Of a stretch of 64,000 bases of DNA, positions 1 to 12,159 are shown in pieces. Source of the DNA: Ctenosaura bakeri. Its lineage: Eukaryota; Chordata; Lepidosauria; Squamata; Iguanidae. The notes under the pieces were generated by a model, which made no database searches, was not told the DNA's origin, and saw only the letters and a program-made list of their open reading frames with translations. The stretch lies in the NCBI GenBank assembly GCA_948474755.1, contig CAOLHI010002143.1, positions 1 to 64,000 on the forward strand, written 5' to 3'. Position 1 is the first letter of the stretch. Every line of letters starts with the position of its first letter. The translations under genes and the position numbers were made by a program.

Positions 1-459
1 CTTCTCCCCCCTCCCCTGAGGCCCTCTTGGTGGTCGCTACCCTCTCTCCAGGCTCTGAGGCCCTAAATTGGTACCCCAGGTCTTCAAAGAGGGGAGTCGC
101 TTTTGTAAAGAAAGGACAGGGCCACACTGACCTCCATGGGCCACCCCCCCCGTCCACACCGGCCCCGATGGTGATGCCAGGCCCACTTGCTTCTCCCCCC
201 TCCCCTGAGGCCCTCTTGGTGGTCGCTACCCTCTCTCCAGGCTCTGAGGCCCTAAATTGGTACCCCAGGTCTTCAAAGAGGGGAGTCGCTTTTGTAAAGA
301 AAGGGCAGGGCCACACTGACCTCCATGGGCCACCGCCCCCCGTCCACACCAGCCCCAATGGTGATGCCAGGCCCGCTTGCTTCTCCCCCCTCCCTGAGGC
401 CCCTTGGTGGTCGCTGCCCTCTCTCCAGGCTCTGAGGCCCTAAATTGGTACCCCAGGCT
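1..459. repeat. Tandem array, 189/190-bp unit, about 2.4 copies
   Basis: The phrase starting CTTCTCCCCCCTCCCC recurs at 1, 190 and 380, so the unit is 189-190 bp. The copies differ by few substitutions and small indels. The array is open at the left edge, so its true length is unknown. The unit is GC-rich and contains a C-run near 154 and 332. An ORF of 138 codons crosses the copies only because the unit happens to stay open; its protein simply repeats. A diverged relative of the unit is present at 23434-23630. It could be a minisatellite or part of a larger satellite. Confidence 0.92.
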
Positions 460-3420
460 GCATCACCTCTCCTGCTTCTCCAAGTTTTCTCTCACTTGCC
501 CTCACCCAAAGAAAACCTTGGAACCATTACTGGGATACGCTAGACTCTAAAGCTATAAATCCTGCCAAAGTTATCCTGAATAGAAGTACATGATAAAATT
601 TCCCTGTTTTGTCTCTTGGGCCGTGTTGGTCTGCGATAGTCTTCACTGTAATCATTATAGTCAATGGAATCGTCAGTCCTTGCCATCATCATCATCATAA
701 TCCTCATTGTTGTCATCCTCCCTCAAATATATCGTGACTCTTGGTAACATTATGGTGATTGCCATGTTTATTATTTGGGATATGATTCATACAGTATGAA
801 GGATCATTATACAATCTAACTGTATAAAAAAAATTGTTGCCAGTGAGGAGCACTTGTTAATGGGAGCAACCTATTAAAAGTATATTGGAAAACAATTTTC
901 TTGCTTACCAAAAAAAAAAAAAAAAATGGACTGAGACCCCCAGGTATCAAAACAAGTTCTTGAAAAAGTATATCTATTTAAAAAAACAAAAAAACTCAGG
1001 AAAGTTGTGGTTGCCTTTGTTCAAAGCAGAGCCTGGGAAACTTTCTTTGACTCTTTGCAAAACTGTTAAAAACAGAGATAGGGAATGCTTGTCGTTTGCT
1101 CGTAAGTTCAGAGAATGGCAACTTAATTTCCAAACAAATATTCTCATTTGCTAGACTGTTATTTGAATGAGAAGATCAAAGAAATTGTGGTTGATGTTTA
1201 ATGTATCGTCCTTAGTCACATCACTCAGGGCCCAACTAGGGGCTTCCCCTATAACCGCACTGGTCTGTCCCTTCTTATAGCACCAGGGACTATTTTTTGG
1301 TCCTGAAATGTCAGGGCCTGGGATGCTCTTGGCACGGCAACTCTAGGTAAAGGGTCATCAGACCGTCGGGTCTAATAGATACTTAATTTTATTAGTCATA
1401 TGAGTGGGGTCTGGTTCTGCCATGCAGCCTTGTCCCCTGAAGGTGGCCTTCCCTGTGCTATTTGTGCTGTATGCTCATAAGCACGTCTTGGGGAAGAGTC
1501 AAACTGTATTTCTAAATTAAATCTATATGGTTAAATTTACTGTTCGACACAGGAACATGCAATTTCTATCCTTGGCAGTATTAATAAACATTTCCAACTA
1601 ATTTAAGTGATCCCAGCTCTGAAAGTGTTCTGCAGAGGAGATTTTCCGAGCAGTCAGCATCTTCTCAGTTTTCTTAAAGGCATCACCTTTTGACAGTTTG
1701 GCAAACAACATGGAATGTGAATTACAGTGTTTTGTTTGTTGGGTTCACTTTTTGTTCATCTTTGGGTAAACATTCATAGATAATATACATGGCCCTAGGA
1801 ACTTGTTTTGCATTGCAGTAGTGCCTCATTTTGTTTGCAGAGTACAAAAGTTGGTTTTCTTCCCATATGTCAGGGGACTGCTGTTTTCAGCTGCACAAAA
1901 GGACTGCATGGACAAGTTATTAAGACTTAGTTATTCCTCTAGTTCCAGAGATGAAACAGATGCCTGGGAAGACTTCAAAAGGACCTAATTTAGAGAAAAT
2001 TAAAATGGATTTAGATTGCTTTGCCTTGTTTGCAGCATTGTTCTAGAAAATCTGAAAGTAAACAAAAAAGTGACATAGTGTATCATGAGGGAAGGGTTAC
2101 ACCTCTAGTTAAAATGATCTTCAGATTAAATCGAGCTAATATGTTGAATAAAGGAATTCTAGAAAAGGTAGGAAGGAAAATGGCTAAACCTGTGATTTTA
2201 CACATCCTGCTTTAGGAATGAGTACCACTGAACTCCATGGGAATTGCTAAGCAGATACTTATAGAACTGCATTGTGTCCGTTATCCCATTCAAAAGATAC
2301 AACTGGAGGCTTCTCTACATATAGTCCTGAAATGATTGTGGTTTGGTTTTTGTTTTTTTTTAATGGAAATACAGAGTTGAAAATATATTTATGGACATTA
2401 CTATTTTACCAGTTTTGATTAGCCTGCTAATCACTAGGAAATACTTGAAATTAAAAAAATATCTTAAAATTTCATGTAGATATGTTGGGAGGTGTGAGTA
2501 ACCCAGGTGATTAGTCCTTTGGGAACACAGTATTAGCAGAGTAACAGAGAAAAATGTTTCCAAGTTTGAGTGTGGCTTCTTAATATATGATGGCTGACTT
2601 GAAAGACAAGGCAGACAGCAGAATTCAAAATGTAAAAGAAAATATTTGCTAAAAATTATAATAATGCATTAAACTCACCAATTAATTAATTAGATTAGAG
2701 ATATGCTTAGTATATTTTAGAAATTAGAAGCAGTTAAGATGAATTGACATTTAAGCAGTACTTAAATCAATACGTGTGTAATCAGAAGTCAGAGAGGATA
2801 GAATAATGGGAGTTAAAAGAGGACAGTGTTCTCAGAGACAGAGCGACAGTCGAAACTGATTGACGGTTAAGATCCCTAGCCAGGATAGCCAAAGAGGTGC
2901 AGAAGAGAGAATGCTGCTGTATTTTCCAACAAGATTTGGTTAAAAATACCAGTCTGAGATTCCAAAAGTATATTTGGGAATATTTTTACTTTTTGTTTGC
3001 AGTAACTTTCAGAAGGCTTTAAAATGGGTAGGAATCATTCAGTCTACCAGGTGTTGTTGGATTGCACCAGCCAGCAGTGCTACGCAGTGCAGTCAATGAT
3101 AAGCGATGCTGTAATTCAGCAACATTTCAAGAGTCATCTCTCTGTGTTAATACACCCGAATACTATACAAGAGCTAAACATCCTGAAGCCTCTAATGTCA
3201 GAACTTTAAAATGGAATCCTGTGGGTAACATCTGTGCATGTAATTCAAAGTTCATGGCATACATGTGTTCTTTTGAACTGTGCTCAAAGAGCTTATCACT
3301 TGCGTACCACTCTAAACCTCCCCACTAGGTGGTGGCGGCTCTTGAGTGATTCACTAACTGTGCAGAAGTGGAGAGACTCAGCAGATCACGTCAACTGCAG
3401 CTGAGCGAAAGATCAATAAG
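460..3420. other. Unassigned, mostly unique sequence
   Basis: I recognise no gene or repeat family here. There is an A-run at about 910-926 and a T-run near 2350-2360. The longest ORFs (89 codons at 885-1154, 88 codons at 3062-3328) have no family resemblance. The segment 3010-3210 has balanced composition after a pyrimidine-rich stretch ending in TTTGCAG, which could mimic a splice acceptor, but no coding signature follows. Confidence 0.5.
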
Positions 3421-3622
3421 GGGCCCTTCCGCACTGCACTGTTATAGTGCTATGATTCCACTTTCAACATCCTGTGGAATTCTGGAGTTTGTAGTTTAGG
3501 GAGGCCGAAGAGCTCTCTGGCTGAGAATTCTAAAAGCCCCTCCCTAAACTGCAAACCCCAGGATTCCAGGGCATGTTGAAAGTGGAATAATAGCACTATA
3601 ACAATGTAGTGTGGACAGGCCC
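3421..3622 (+). mobile_element. Palindromic Harbinger-like MITE, copy 1
   Basis: A 202-bp element with inverted termini (GGGCCCTTCCGCAC at left, its imperfect complement at right). The left arm reads through TTCAACATCCTGTGGAATTC and the right arm carries the complement, so the copy can fold back. The centre contains GAGCTCTCTGGCTGAG, shared by the full-length copies. It is flanked by the 3-bp duplication AAG (3418-3420, 3623-3625). Non-autonomous, no coding capacity. The Harbinger assignment rests on GGCC ends plus a 3-bp duplication. Confidence 0.85.
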
Positions 3623-3740
3623 AAGGTCTTCTCCTCACAGCTGAAATGGACAGTTTCTCACCCTGGCCTGTGAACTTATGATGAATTCCCTTCACACATC
3701 ACAGTATGCAGGAAAGAGAGCCTAAGACGTTGTTAAGATC

Positions 3741-3812
3741 TATTTATTTGTTTATTTATTTATTTTATTATATGTATATGCCTCCCTTCTCCCAGAGTGG
3801 GACCCAAACAGA
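3741..3812 (-). mobile_element. LINE 3' tail (L2/CR1-like), minus strand
   Basis: A (TATTT)n-like stretch is followed by GCCTCCCTTCTCCCAGAGTG. This is the complement of the usual lizard LINE end, a 'gagaa-ggygggatataaa' motif followed by (TAAA)n. Only the terminus is recognisable. Confidence 0.55.
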
Positions 3813-5551
3813 TTGGTGATTTGTAGAAACACTAACAATTCTTGTGTAATGTACCTCTGTTCTACTGTTTGTATTCAATTTCACTAAAATTTTATCCCTG
3901 TAATAAATGTTACAATAGCTTCTAATCTGAATGTGTGCTTTTGGTTCACTGATTAAACTGGATGTGTCCATTTCTCTTCAATGGGTGTCCAAAAGCCAGG
4001 ACCGGGCGCCGATTTGGACATGCAGCTATTATACATTACTGAACAAGAGAACATAGGGACTTCATAAATTTACTTAAGATCAGAACAGTGTGCATCTGCA
4101 CAGTAACATGTGTTTGATTGTGTCTCATCCTGCTCAGACATTTTCTGTTCCCTTCCCATTTCCATTCAAGTACCTACTTATGCTTCCAGTAATTTTAGTT
4201 TTATGAGGCTACTCATAGAGGAAATGGTGAAAGCGACTAGCGATTATATAGTCAACAAAGTAAAAATAGAATCCTTTTCCATTGTCATATTATTATCAAA
4301 AACATTCCTCCTGGGCGGGGGGAGGATGGAAGTGTGCTATTTAGGAGGATTGTATCCATTTACTGCTATTCTTATTTAGGAAAGGAAGAGTATATAATAA
4401 ATAAGACTTCCTTTTTTTTTTAAAAAAAAATCATTTTTCATCCCAAAGGTTCATCTCCTCTTGGAAAAGAGGCTTTCAAATCTTCTTCATGGGCTTGGTC
4501 TTCCCAAGTTATGGAGTCTATTCCCTACAGGCATAGGAGCCTAACTCTGGGATTTAGTTTCTGTGGCTACCTGGCCACTGCCACCACTTGGAATGCCTGA
4601 GGGCAGCTGAGAAATGCACCTAGCCTTTGACAGTAGCAAAAGTTTTCTTCTAGGTGCTGCTGCTGCTGCTGGTAGTGCTGGTACTGTTGGTGGTGATTAT
4701 CTTGCTAAGCATCATGTGCTTTCAAGAGACTGAAAGCACAAGGATGGAACATATGTACTGGATGAAATGGACCATTTCTTCCTATTCAAACCCTTTGATA
4801 TACCCTAGTAGGACTCCCACCTTTTTGTTCCACAGGCTTAGAGAGTTCCTGTAACTGGATCATTGCATAACAGGCAAAAGTTCCATAGGTGGAGCTTCTC
4901 ACGTCACCATACCTTCAGATTAGTGTACCTGTTTCAGATGCATGTGTGTGCACACATATTTTCCGTATGATTTTCCCAGATGCCCTGGTCATGTGCAAAA
5001 ATTTGTCTTTCCTTTTTACAGTCCTTGAGAATGCAGTTGAGAAGCCTCAATGCAGTGTTCTCTGACCTTTCCTACCATTTGATAAATTGCAGAGTGCTAG
5101 ATCCCAAATCTGCCTCTCCCATGGAAGGATTCCAGTCTAGTGGAAGAATCCCACTTGCAGAATGGAGGAGATGGTGATTTCTGTTGATTCAACCCCTCCC
5201 CCCACCCTGCAATAGTCAGTTCCCCATGGCTGCTCTAGATGGTTGGAGGACTATCTAGAATGGGGGCGGGGGGCAGTGTTGCTGTTGTGTGTGTGTAAAA
5301 ATTGTTCAAGACAGTCATCACCCTTTCTACTGGCAAAAACTTTCCCAGCAAGATGCTCGGGGCATACTCTTGCCAGTGGGGAAGAAGCTGACATAACCCA
5401 AATACTAGAAGTTACAGTGCAGAATATATATAACGCCTAGATAGTCCTTAAAGGTATAGATTGTCCTGCCAGTTCTTTTGGTTTGTCTTTTCTGTTCCTA
5501 TTGCATGTGGTTGTCACTCATCTGGCCTTGCATAATAAATAAAAAGAAGAC
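3813..5551. other. Unassigned sequence with small simple repeats
   Basis: No gene seen. There is a T9A9-type palindromic run near 4413-4431 and a short (CTG)n at about 4656-4673. ORFs are 65-89 codons and lack recognisable domains; the one at 4654 begins inside the CTG run and is low complexity. Confidence 0.5.
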
Positions 5552-5624
5552 TCCTTCCTTCCTTCCTTCCTTCCTTCCTTCCTTCCTTGCTTCCTTCCTT
5601 CCTTCCTTCCCTCCCTCTCTCCCT
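5552..5624. repeat. (CTTC)n microsatellite
   Basis: About 70 bp of CCTT tetranucleotides with one TTGC interruption, grading into CCCTCCCTC. Strict polypyrimidine on one strand. ORFs on both strands here are low-complexity artefacts. Confidence 0.95.
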
Positions 5625-7339
5625 GTTATTCATAGTAAAGATTTGCAGCATCTTCTTTATTTGTATCCAGGAGAAAGTTCTCCTAACTATAATGCTTTGC
5701 AAAATATTTGACCCTCTAAAATGCTTTACCATATTTTAGAACTAGAGGCAAATAACTGCTGAAACAATTTATCCTGTCACCATATAGTGAAACATATCTT
5801 AATGCCTTCCATTCATCATCAAAGAAAATAGAAAACTGCATGAAAAGTGCTGAGTAAAATATTTGTCTTGCTATTTCTCTTCAATTGACATGCTGCAAAG
5901 TGCATTGTGGAGGCTCAAGTGTACAACAGTGCTGATCTAATGCCATTATAAATGGATTGTTACTGGCATAAGGTAAAAAAAAAAAAAGCTTTTCCTAGGT
6001 AGGGCTAGCCTTCGTTGTCAGTTTCCTTCAGGAATATCTGGAGAGGATCTGATAAGACTATGTGGCTTTCCTTAGGTCAGAGGGCACTGTCTTCTCCCTC
6101 ACTTTAGCTGCCAACAGCAAAGCGAGACATATGTTATCACTGGCTGACAGGAAACTATGTGCTGGCTTGTATTCAACAGAACACAAATACAGGAAGAGTA
6201 TCGGGTTGGTTAAAATCTAAGGACAATTTGCTGAAATATATTTGGCTAATTCAGTCTTGTGAGTCTTGACAGCTAGGGCACCAGCCCTAATTTTGTTGTT
6301 GGTACATGAGGAAATAGTTGGTCTGCTCAGATATTCTCAGTGAATTTGGATAATGAAGGCAAGGAGAAACACAGCTGCACTGCTACAGGTCCTGCCCAAA
6401 AGATTCCCATGACTGTCTACAGGAGAAGTGGAGAAGTGTCAGTGCTTTGATCCAAATCTGGCCCTCTTATGGTCCCAGTCCACCTCTGGGCCTCTTCAAA
6501 TGGTCACCCTTCATTGTCCACACTTGGTGGCTTTCCAGCTTTTTTATGGAATTTTCCCTACTTTAAATGATTGAAATGTCTCTTCTAAGGCTTAGGTCCT
6601 GGTGGAGAGAGTCAGCATGGTGTTGTTACCACAAAAGGTGGATGATTCAGAGGTCCACCTGTGATGCCAGTGCCTCTGTCAAACAGTGAGGAATAGGGAG
6701 GCCTGTGAGAAGGGGGTAACCCAACATAATCTTTTACCCCTGTGTATACTGGTACTAATGCAGGGGCACCAGTTGGAGATGCAAAGAATGCTTGTTTTAT
6801 TGGGGGAATTAATAGTCACACAAGCAGTCTCACAACCACACAAGGCTAACTGAAGAAAAGGAGGGAAAGATTGGACAGTGAGAAGTTAGGGTGAAGTGGG
6901 TGATAATTACCTATTCTGCAGAGAAGAGACAAAGCAATGTGAGCTCAGGGTCTGAGGGTAGCACAAGAACAGGAATTGGAGCAGAAGAGTGATGGCCTGG
7001 GTCCAGTGTACTCCACATTGTCTGGCTCAGAGCCAGGGTTAAAATATCCTGTTTCTGCCCTGAGGGAGAAAGTGCAAATGGCTCTCTGGCAGAGTGAACG
7101 ATGGGGTCCGGAATGAGCTAATGGCTTTAGCATTAGGTGACAAAGGATTGATGGGAATCATGGTAGCTCCTTAATGGCTGAGCAGGTGAGAAGACAAAGG
7201 AATTCTGAGAGTTAGTGGCCAACATCATCTGAAGAACCGCATGACTTTCACCCCTATTTTAAGTGTTTACAATTACACTGGGATTATTTTAAAATGTGGT
7301 GATGAAATTGTGAGTGTGATTGTTCTATAACACGTAAAA
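5625..7339. other. Unassigned, apparently unique sequence
   Basis: No repeat or coding signal recognised apart from an A-run near 5974-5985. The longest ORF is 62 codons. Confidence 0.45.
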
Positions 7340-7372
7340 ATGATGATGATGATGATGATGATGATTGATGAT
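7340..7372. repeat. (ATG)n microsatellite
   Basis: Nine or so consecutive GAT/ATG trinucleotides followed by an interrupted copy. Confidence 0.9.
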
Positions 7373-7396
7373 TAAAGAAAAACCCTGTCTTTTATG

Positions 7397-7455
7397 GTGC
7401 TTCCAGACAGAGGTTTTCAGAGTTATTTTTGGGGCTACCATTCCCAGAACCCCTC
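7397..7455 (+). repeat. Dispersed repeat segment, copy 1
   Basis: Begins GTGCTTCCAGACAGAGGTT and continues through GGGCTACCATTCCCAGAA. A clearly related segment occurs at 8137-8195. The 'accattcccagaat' core resembles the core of squamate hAT MITEs, but no termini are visible. Confidence 0.55.
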
Positions 7456-7861
7456 TCAATCAGTTTGTGATTCTTGCTCCCCCCCCATTATATGGAATGT
7501 TCTTCAACAGATTTGGAGACAGATTACTTCCTCAGGGCACAGTTAGTCCTCTTAGCTCAAAGCATTGATTCAAAGATTTTTGGTCTGTTTTATGACAACC
7601 CATAGGAGTCTTTTTGTATTCCTCTGTTCACTCAGCTGTACCCTAAGATAGTGGGTTTTGTCGCTGTTCTTTGCCGCATTTTGCTTCTGTGATCCCATCA
7701 GTTATTCTTTTTCTCGGTGGGTGCAGTGAATGTTAACAGGAACCAGGCTGCTCACAGTCTCTGTTAGAGGAAGAAAGTTTGTGTTCATGTCTCTGACAAG
7801 AGTAAATATGGAGATATTCCAGTTGGAAAAGATTGTGATACATTAGCAATACTCTGATTTC

Positions 7862-8008
7862 TTGTTCTTGTTGTTGTGTTTCTTCACATAATTTCTGACT
7901 TATGATGACCCTAAGGCAAAACTATTGTGAAGTTTTCTTGGCAAAGTTTGTGCAGAGGGTTTTTGCTGTCCTCTGAGGCTGAGAGAGGGTGTCTTGCTCT
8001 GTTCAGAA
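7862..8008 (-). mobile_element. Sauria-type SINE, 3' part, minus strand
   Basis: Reads TTGTTGTTGTG, then a degraded 'cttatgatgaccctaaggc' tail, then 'gttttcttggcaaa' and 'gaggctgagagagg'. This is the complement of the Sauria SINE tail and middle. The tRNA-like head is missing, so the copy is incomplete. It is followed by an A-run at about 8052-8067. Confidence 0.8.
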
Positions 8009-8136
8009 AAGACCATATTCAATATCTTCAAAAGCTCAGAAAAATCAAATTTAAAAAAAAAAAAAAGGGAGAAGATGCTTTCTGAAATCACTCTCTGAAC
8101 ATTAGGACTTTCTTTTCTGCCAGAGCGGTCTCTTAC

Positions 8137-8195
8137 AGTGCTTCCAGACAGAGGTTCTAAGAGTAAATTTTTTGGGCTACCATTCCCAGAATGCC
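8137..8195 (+). repeat. Dispersed repeat segment, copy 2
   Basis: Shares AGTGCTTCCAGACAGAGGTT and GGGCTACCATTCCCAGAA with 7397-7455, 740 bp away in the same orientation. It could be a local duplication or two insertions of one old element. Confidence 0.55.
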
Positions 8196-8547
8196 GTAGC
8201 CAGCATAGTCAGTGATTCTAGCTCAGGAATCTAATAGCTCTAGGGGACAGAAGTAACTTTGCTGAACCTTTTTTTCCAGACAGAGCTGCAGCCATTATCC
8301 ATTGAGACAATGCTATGAACACAATCTGAAGACAGCATTATCTAAATCTCTTGTAAAATTTTGTGAATTAGGGGGTGTTATTGAAAATCTTGAAGCACCC
8401 TTATAATCCATATCAAGTGTCCATGCCTCAGCCGTAAAACGTGTGAAGTTGTGATAAACAGTTCTTAGCATATGCAGAGTATCTTGCCATGACCACTGAA
8501 CTAAAAACAAAACAAAACAAATGGTATGTCTCTACAGTTAGGAGACT

Positions 8548-8728
8548 GGACCATTTCCGCGCTATCCTCTTATAGCACGATGATTCCCCTTTCAACATCC
8601 TATGGAACCTGGGGTTTGCAGTTTAGGGAGGGGCCGGCCAGCCCCTCCCTAAACTGCAAACCCTAGGATTCCATAGGATGTTGAAAGGGAAATCATCGTG
8701 CTATAAGAGGGTAGTGCGGAAATAGTGT
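8548..8728. mobile_element. Near-perfect foldback MITE, subfamily B
   Basis: 181 bp. The two arms (8548-8635 and 8640-8728) are almost exact reverse complements around GGGGCCGGCCAGCCCC. The left arm has CTCTTATAGCACGATGATTC and the right arm repeats it inverted. Ends are degraded forms of GGCCATTTCCGCAC. It lacks the GAGCTCTCTGG centre of the standard copies, so each half mirrors the other. It has a sister at 36028-36207. A hairpin of about 85 bp is possible in RNA or single-stranded DNA. Confidence 0.85.
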
Positions 8729-9844
8729 GGGATTCCTTAATGCGGGGTGGGGGGAAAACCTGTACCTTTTCAGGTGAGACTGAACTGCAACTAAATAATC
8801 CATTACCAACCATTTTGTGAGTTGCAGTCTAAAACATTTGCCTTACATGCTGGAAAGGATGCCATTTCAGTAGCAGTTTTAAGTGTATATTCCTCTTGCT
8901 TTCAGTAATTACATTGTAAGCTACCTACTATGCATATAACAAGGTCTGGAATTCTGTTCCTAAAGACTCAATGTAAGTTACACATTCTGGACATCACAAT
9001 CCATATTCTTATACTGAAATAAATTGCATTGATTAGGCAAAATTGTACTTGTTTTATGTATATATTAGATATTTGCTCCATTTCATATGTTTCTACTTGT
9101 TACATGTTTGTACTTCTTTTATGTATATGTTGTATGTTTGTTAAAGTGAATGTTGTGTTAATGTGTTAATGTGTTAATATTCTTGTAAATCACTTTGATC
9201 TAAATGCATATATGGAGATGTTTCAGAAAGTAATGACCGCCCCCCCCCCCAAAACAAAAGAGATAGATAGATAATCAGTCAGTCTCAGGACACAATGTAT
9301 GTGAACAATTACTGTTGCTTGGCAGATGTGATCTAGTGAGCTGTGCTGAATTGCAGCCCCAGAAGAGTCATGCTCCCCTTGTCAAGCTAGTGGATTCCCT
9401 GACTCACAGGCAGTCCAAAGACTCCGTCGAGCCAGGATCAGGACTGGCAATGTGTCTGCTCAGGAACAGAATGGACCACAGGTCCCAAGGCTCTATGAGA
9501 ATTGTGTACTTTGGTGGAGCTGGGGGGTAAGAATTGCGCCTCCCCATGTGGAACTACATTCTCTCCAGCCAGACCTCTTGTTAAGTATGCAATTCTGCCT
9601 TTATTGCTTTTGCCTTTAGAAGACAAGAAGCCCTTTGCGTGTGATAGTTTGAATCTTTGCCTATTTGCTTTAAAGACTTGCTGCATTTGCTTTAAAGTCT
9701 TCCTTCATTCTGTTTAAAGGGACACACTGCGTTTTGAATTGACATCAGAACCACATACAATTTAACCTTAAGTACTCAGTTCTTCCTTTCTTTGTTTTTC
9801 TGCTTTGGTCATTATAAGTTTAGATGTGGATGTGAATTTTGAAC
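8729..9844. other. Unassigned; possible LINE tail and C-run
   Basis: A weak LINE-3'-end-like phrase ('ttgtaaatcactttgatctaaa') lies at about 9185-9210, followed by a C-run at 9240-9250. The ORFs at 9315-9717 overlap on both strands and resemble no family. Confidence 0.4.
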
Positions 9845-11510
9845 TTTTTTTTAAATTTTTATTTTTTAAAATATTTTTATTAAAATTTCTAAAAGAAAGT
9901 ATAAAATGGGAACATTTCTTCTAAATGTTTTCCCCCCAACTCCCATAACAAGTTTTCTTCTCCGGTTTTGCCCAGCTGAATCAAACAAAAAATACAATAC
10001 AATACAATACAATACAAGGAGTCCAATCCACTATACATAGAATCTTTGGCATAACAATCATAATTTATCTTTTAACCATACATTTTTAGCTTTTCTTATC
10101 AAATTATATCATTATAATCATTAGCTTTATAATTGTAGCCACTCTATTATTTTGCTCCATGTTCTATCAAATTGTTGAATGGGTTTGTTCTTTAATGCAT
10201 TTGTCAATTTTTCCATCTCCCTCATATCCATAACCTTTAATTTCCATTCATTTAAATTTATTTTAATATCTTGTTTCCAATGTTGAGCATAGGTTAATTT
10301 AGCTGCTGTAACTAAATATAACATTCTTTTTTTATGCTTTCTCATTTCTACCTTTGGTTTTATTATATTCAATAAATATAATTCAGGTATCATTTCAAAA
10401 TTCATTTTGAATATTTTTTGAATTTCATCATGTATTTCTTTCCAAAATTTCTTCGCCTTTTTACAGGTCCACCACATATGATAAAATGTTCCCGCTTTTC
10501 TCTGCACTTCCAACATTTTGAATTTCCATTCTTTATAATTTTTTGTAATCTCTCTGGCATCGTATACCAGCTATGCAACATTTTATAATAGTTTTCTCTT
10601 AAATTTAAATTTAATGTAAATCGTAAATCTGTTTTCCATACCATTCTCCAACTCTCAATATCTATTGAACGTCCTATATTTTGTGACCATCTCACCATCA
10701 TTTCTTCCTGTTCCATTTCTCTTTGTAATACCAATTTATAAAGTTTGGATATTCTTTTCTTTTGATTTTCTTTCATGAGTACATCCAGTTTGTTTTCCTT
10801 CTTCTCAAATCCAAATAATTTTAGGTCCATTTTAGGTCCACTTTCTGTCATTTGTTTCCATGGAAACCAATTCATTTCATGTCCAGCCTCCTTCATTTCT
10901 TCCAGCGTTTTCATTCTTGGTTTATTTCTGTCCCAAATGAGTATGTCCTGGTATGTCAGCATTTTCCCTTCTTTTGTTGGGGAAATTTTAAAGGCTTCTT
11001 GTGGTGATGTCCAAGTCGGGAGGCTGGAATAAAATCTTGAGTATAATTGTTGCCATACTTTTAATAGAGTCTTCTGGATGCAACGGTTATTAGATTCTTT
11101 GTTAACTGCTGATTTATTATAACACAAGTAACCATGCCATCCAAATCTATTCTCATGTTCTTCTAAATCTTCTGATTTTGGTAATGATTTCCAATTTTGA
11201 ATCCATTCTAAGTAACATGCTTGATAATATATTTTCAAGGATGGTAAATCCAATCCTCCTCTTTCTTTAGTGTCCTGTAATGTTTTAGATCTTATTCTTG
11301 GCCATTTACCTAGCCATATATATTTTGATATTTACTTTTCCCAGTCTTTAAATATTTTTCTAGTTCTGATTATTGGTAAATTTTGAAATAGGAACATCAT
11401 TTTCAGTAATAATGTCATTTTAAAAGCATTTATCCTTCCCAAGAAAGATAGATTCAATTTGTTCCATTTCTCCATTCTTTTTTCAGTTCTTACCAGACCA
11501 TTCTTTTTTT
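9845..11510 (-). mobile_element. 5'-truncated L1 retrotransposon, ORF2 3' end and 3' UTR
   Basis: On the minus strand the translation from about 11490 resembles L1 ORF2 beyond the reverse transcriptase core: 'SFLGRINAFKM', then 'KERGGLDLPSLKIYYQA'. Next comes the C-terminal Cys/His region (CWKCREKREHFIIC, then FYHMWWTCKKAKKFW). The frame is broken: a stop after 'KDWEK' near 11330, and a frameshift where the 283- and 129-codon ORFs overlap at 10402-10516. Codons end at 10127. The 3' UTR includes (ATACA)n at about 9991-10017 and ends in an A-rich tail (T-rich on plus, 9846-9895). No endonuclease or RT core is present. It is a dead copy. Confidence 0.9.
10127..11253 (-). pseudogene. L1 ORF2 C-terminal remnant
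   Basis: Two overlapping minus-strand frames (283 codons to 10402, 129 codons from 10516) together cover the C-terminal L1 ORF2 region with the Cys-rich motif. In L1 elements this region follows the RT domain and supports retrotransposition. Here the shift between the frames splits the Cys motif area, and there is no intact upstream ORF, so it cannot encode a working protein. Lysine/methionine-rich codon use is typical of A-rich L1. Confidence 0.88.
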
Positions 11511-12009
11511 TCTTTTTTTTAATTTTTAGAGGACTAACAGCTTACTTTGATTTTGGAGTGTCTTTATTTGCTTTGCAAATGACTTTGTTTCCTCCTATGA
11601 CTTAAATATTGACCGAGATTTTCTTTTTTATTATTGTAACAATACAATCATCCTGGATAATATGAAGTTGGAACTTTCCCAGGTGGATTTCTATAGAGTG
11701 ATGTTCTAATTTTTTTTTAAGGTTTACTGCTTTTGTTATTCAGATCAACAAAACATTTGTAATACTAGCTTACTCAATCAAATCTAAGCCAATCAGAGAA
11801 AATACCATAAAAGATATGCAGTGGCACACTACTGCATGATCGCTTTAACAAAACAGAATTATCATCCTTCCTCCTTCATTAATGTTTATGTACAAGGACG
11901 AGAGACATAGATTATGAATGATTTCCTTGATAAAACATCTTTTAGGATTATTTATACAGAGCTCTGTTTTGGGGAAGAATAAAAACAGAGAGAAGTAAAG
12001 GACGAAGTA
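11511..12009. other. Unassigned AT-rich flank of the L1
   Basis: Begins with T-runs at 11503-11522. No gene or repeat family recognised; AT-rich throughout. Confidence 0.4.
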
Positions 12010-12159
12010 CAGTAGAGTCCTGGTTATCCGACCTAAACTGGCGGGCGCAGGGTCGGATAACTGAAATGTCGGATGACACGGAGTCCCGTGGTGGCCACCA
12101 TTTTGGGGGCGTGTCGGGGGCGTGTAGGCTGATGAAAATGGTTTATGATTTCTAGGTTA
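12010..12159 (+). mobile_element. Tigger/pogo-like DNA transposon left end, fragment
   Basis: Starts CAGTAGAGTCCTGGTTATCC directly after TA (12008-12009), with a second GGTCGGATAACTG about 40 bp inside. This matches the style of Tigger-like termini ('cagtagagtctc..ttatccgac') and the TA target of Tc1/mariner-type elements. The right terminus is not found, and the sequence is interrupted by a Helitron at 12160. The true inner boundary is uncertain. Confidence 0.6.

Noticed and set aside
27..443. 138-codon ORF
   Set aside because: It lies wholly in the tandem array and its translation repeats with the unit; no start context or domain.
4654..4854. 66-codon ORF starting with Leu/Val run, signal-peptide-like
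   Set aside because: The hydrophobic start is the (CTG)n repeat; nothing recognisable follows.
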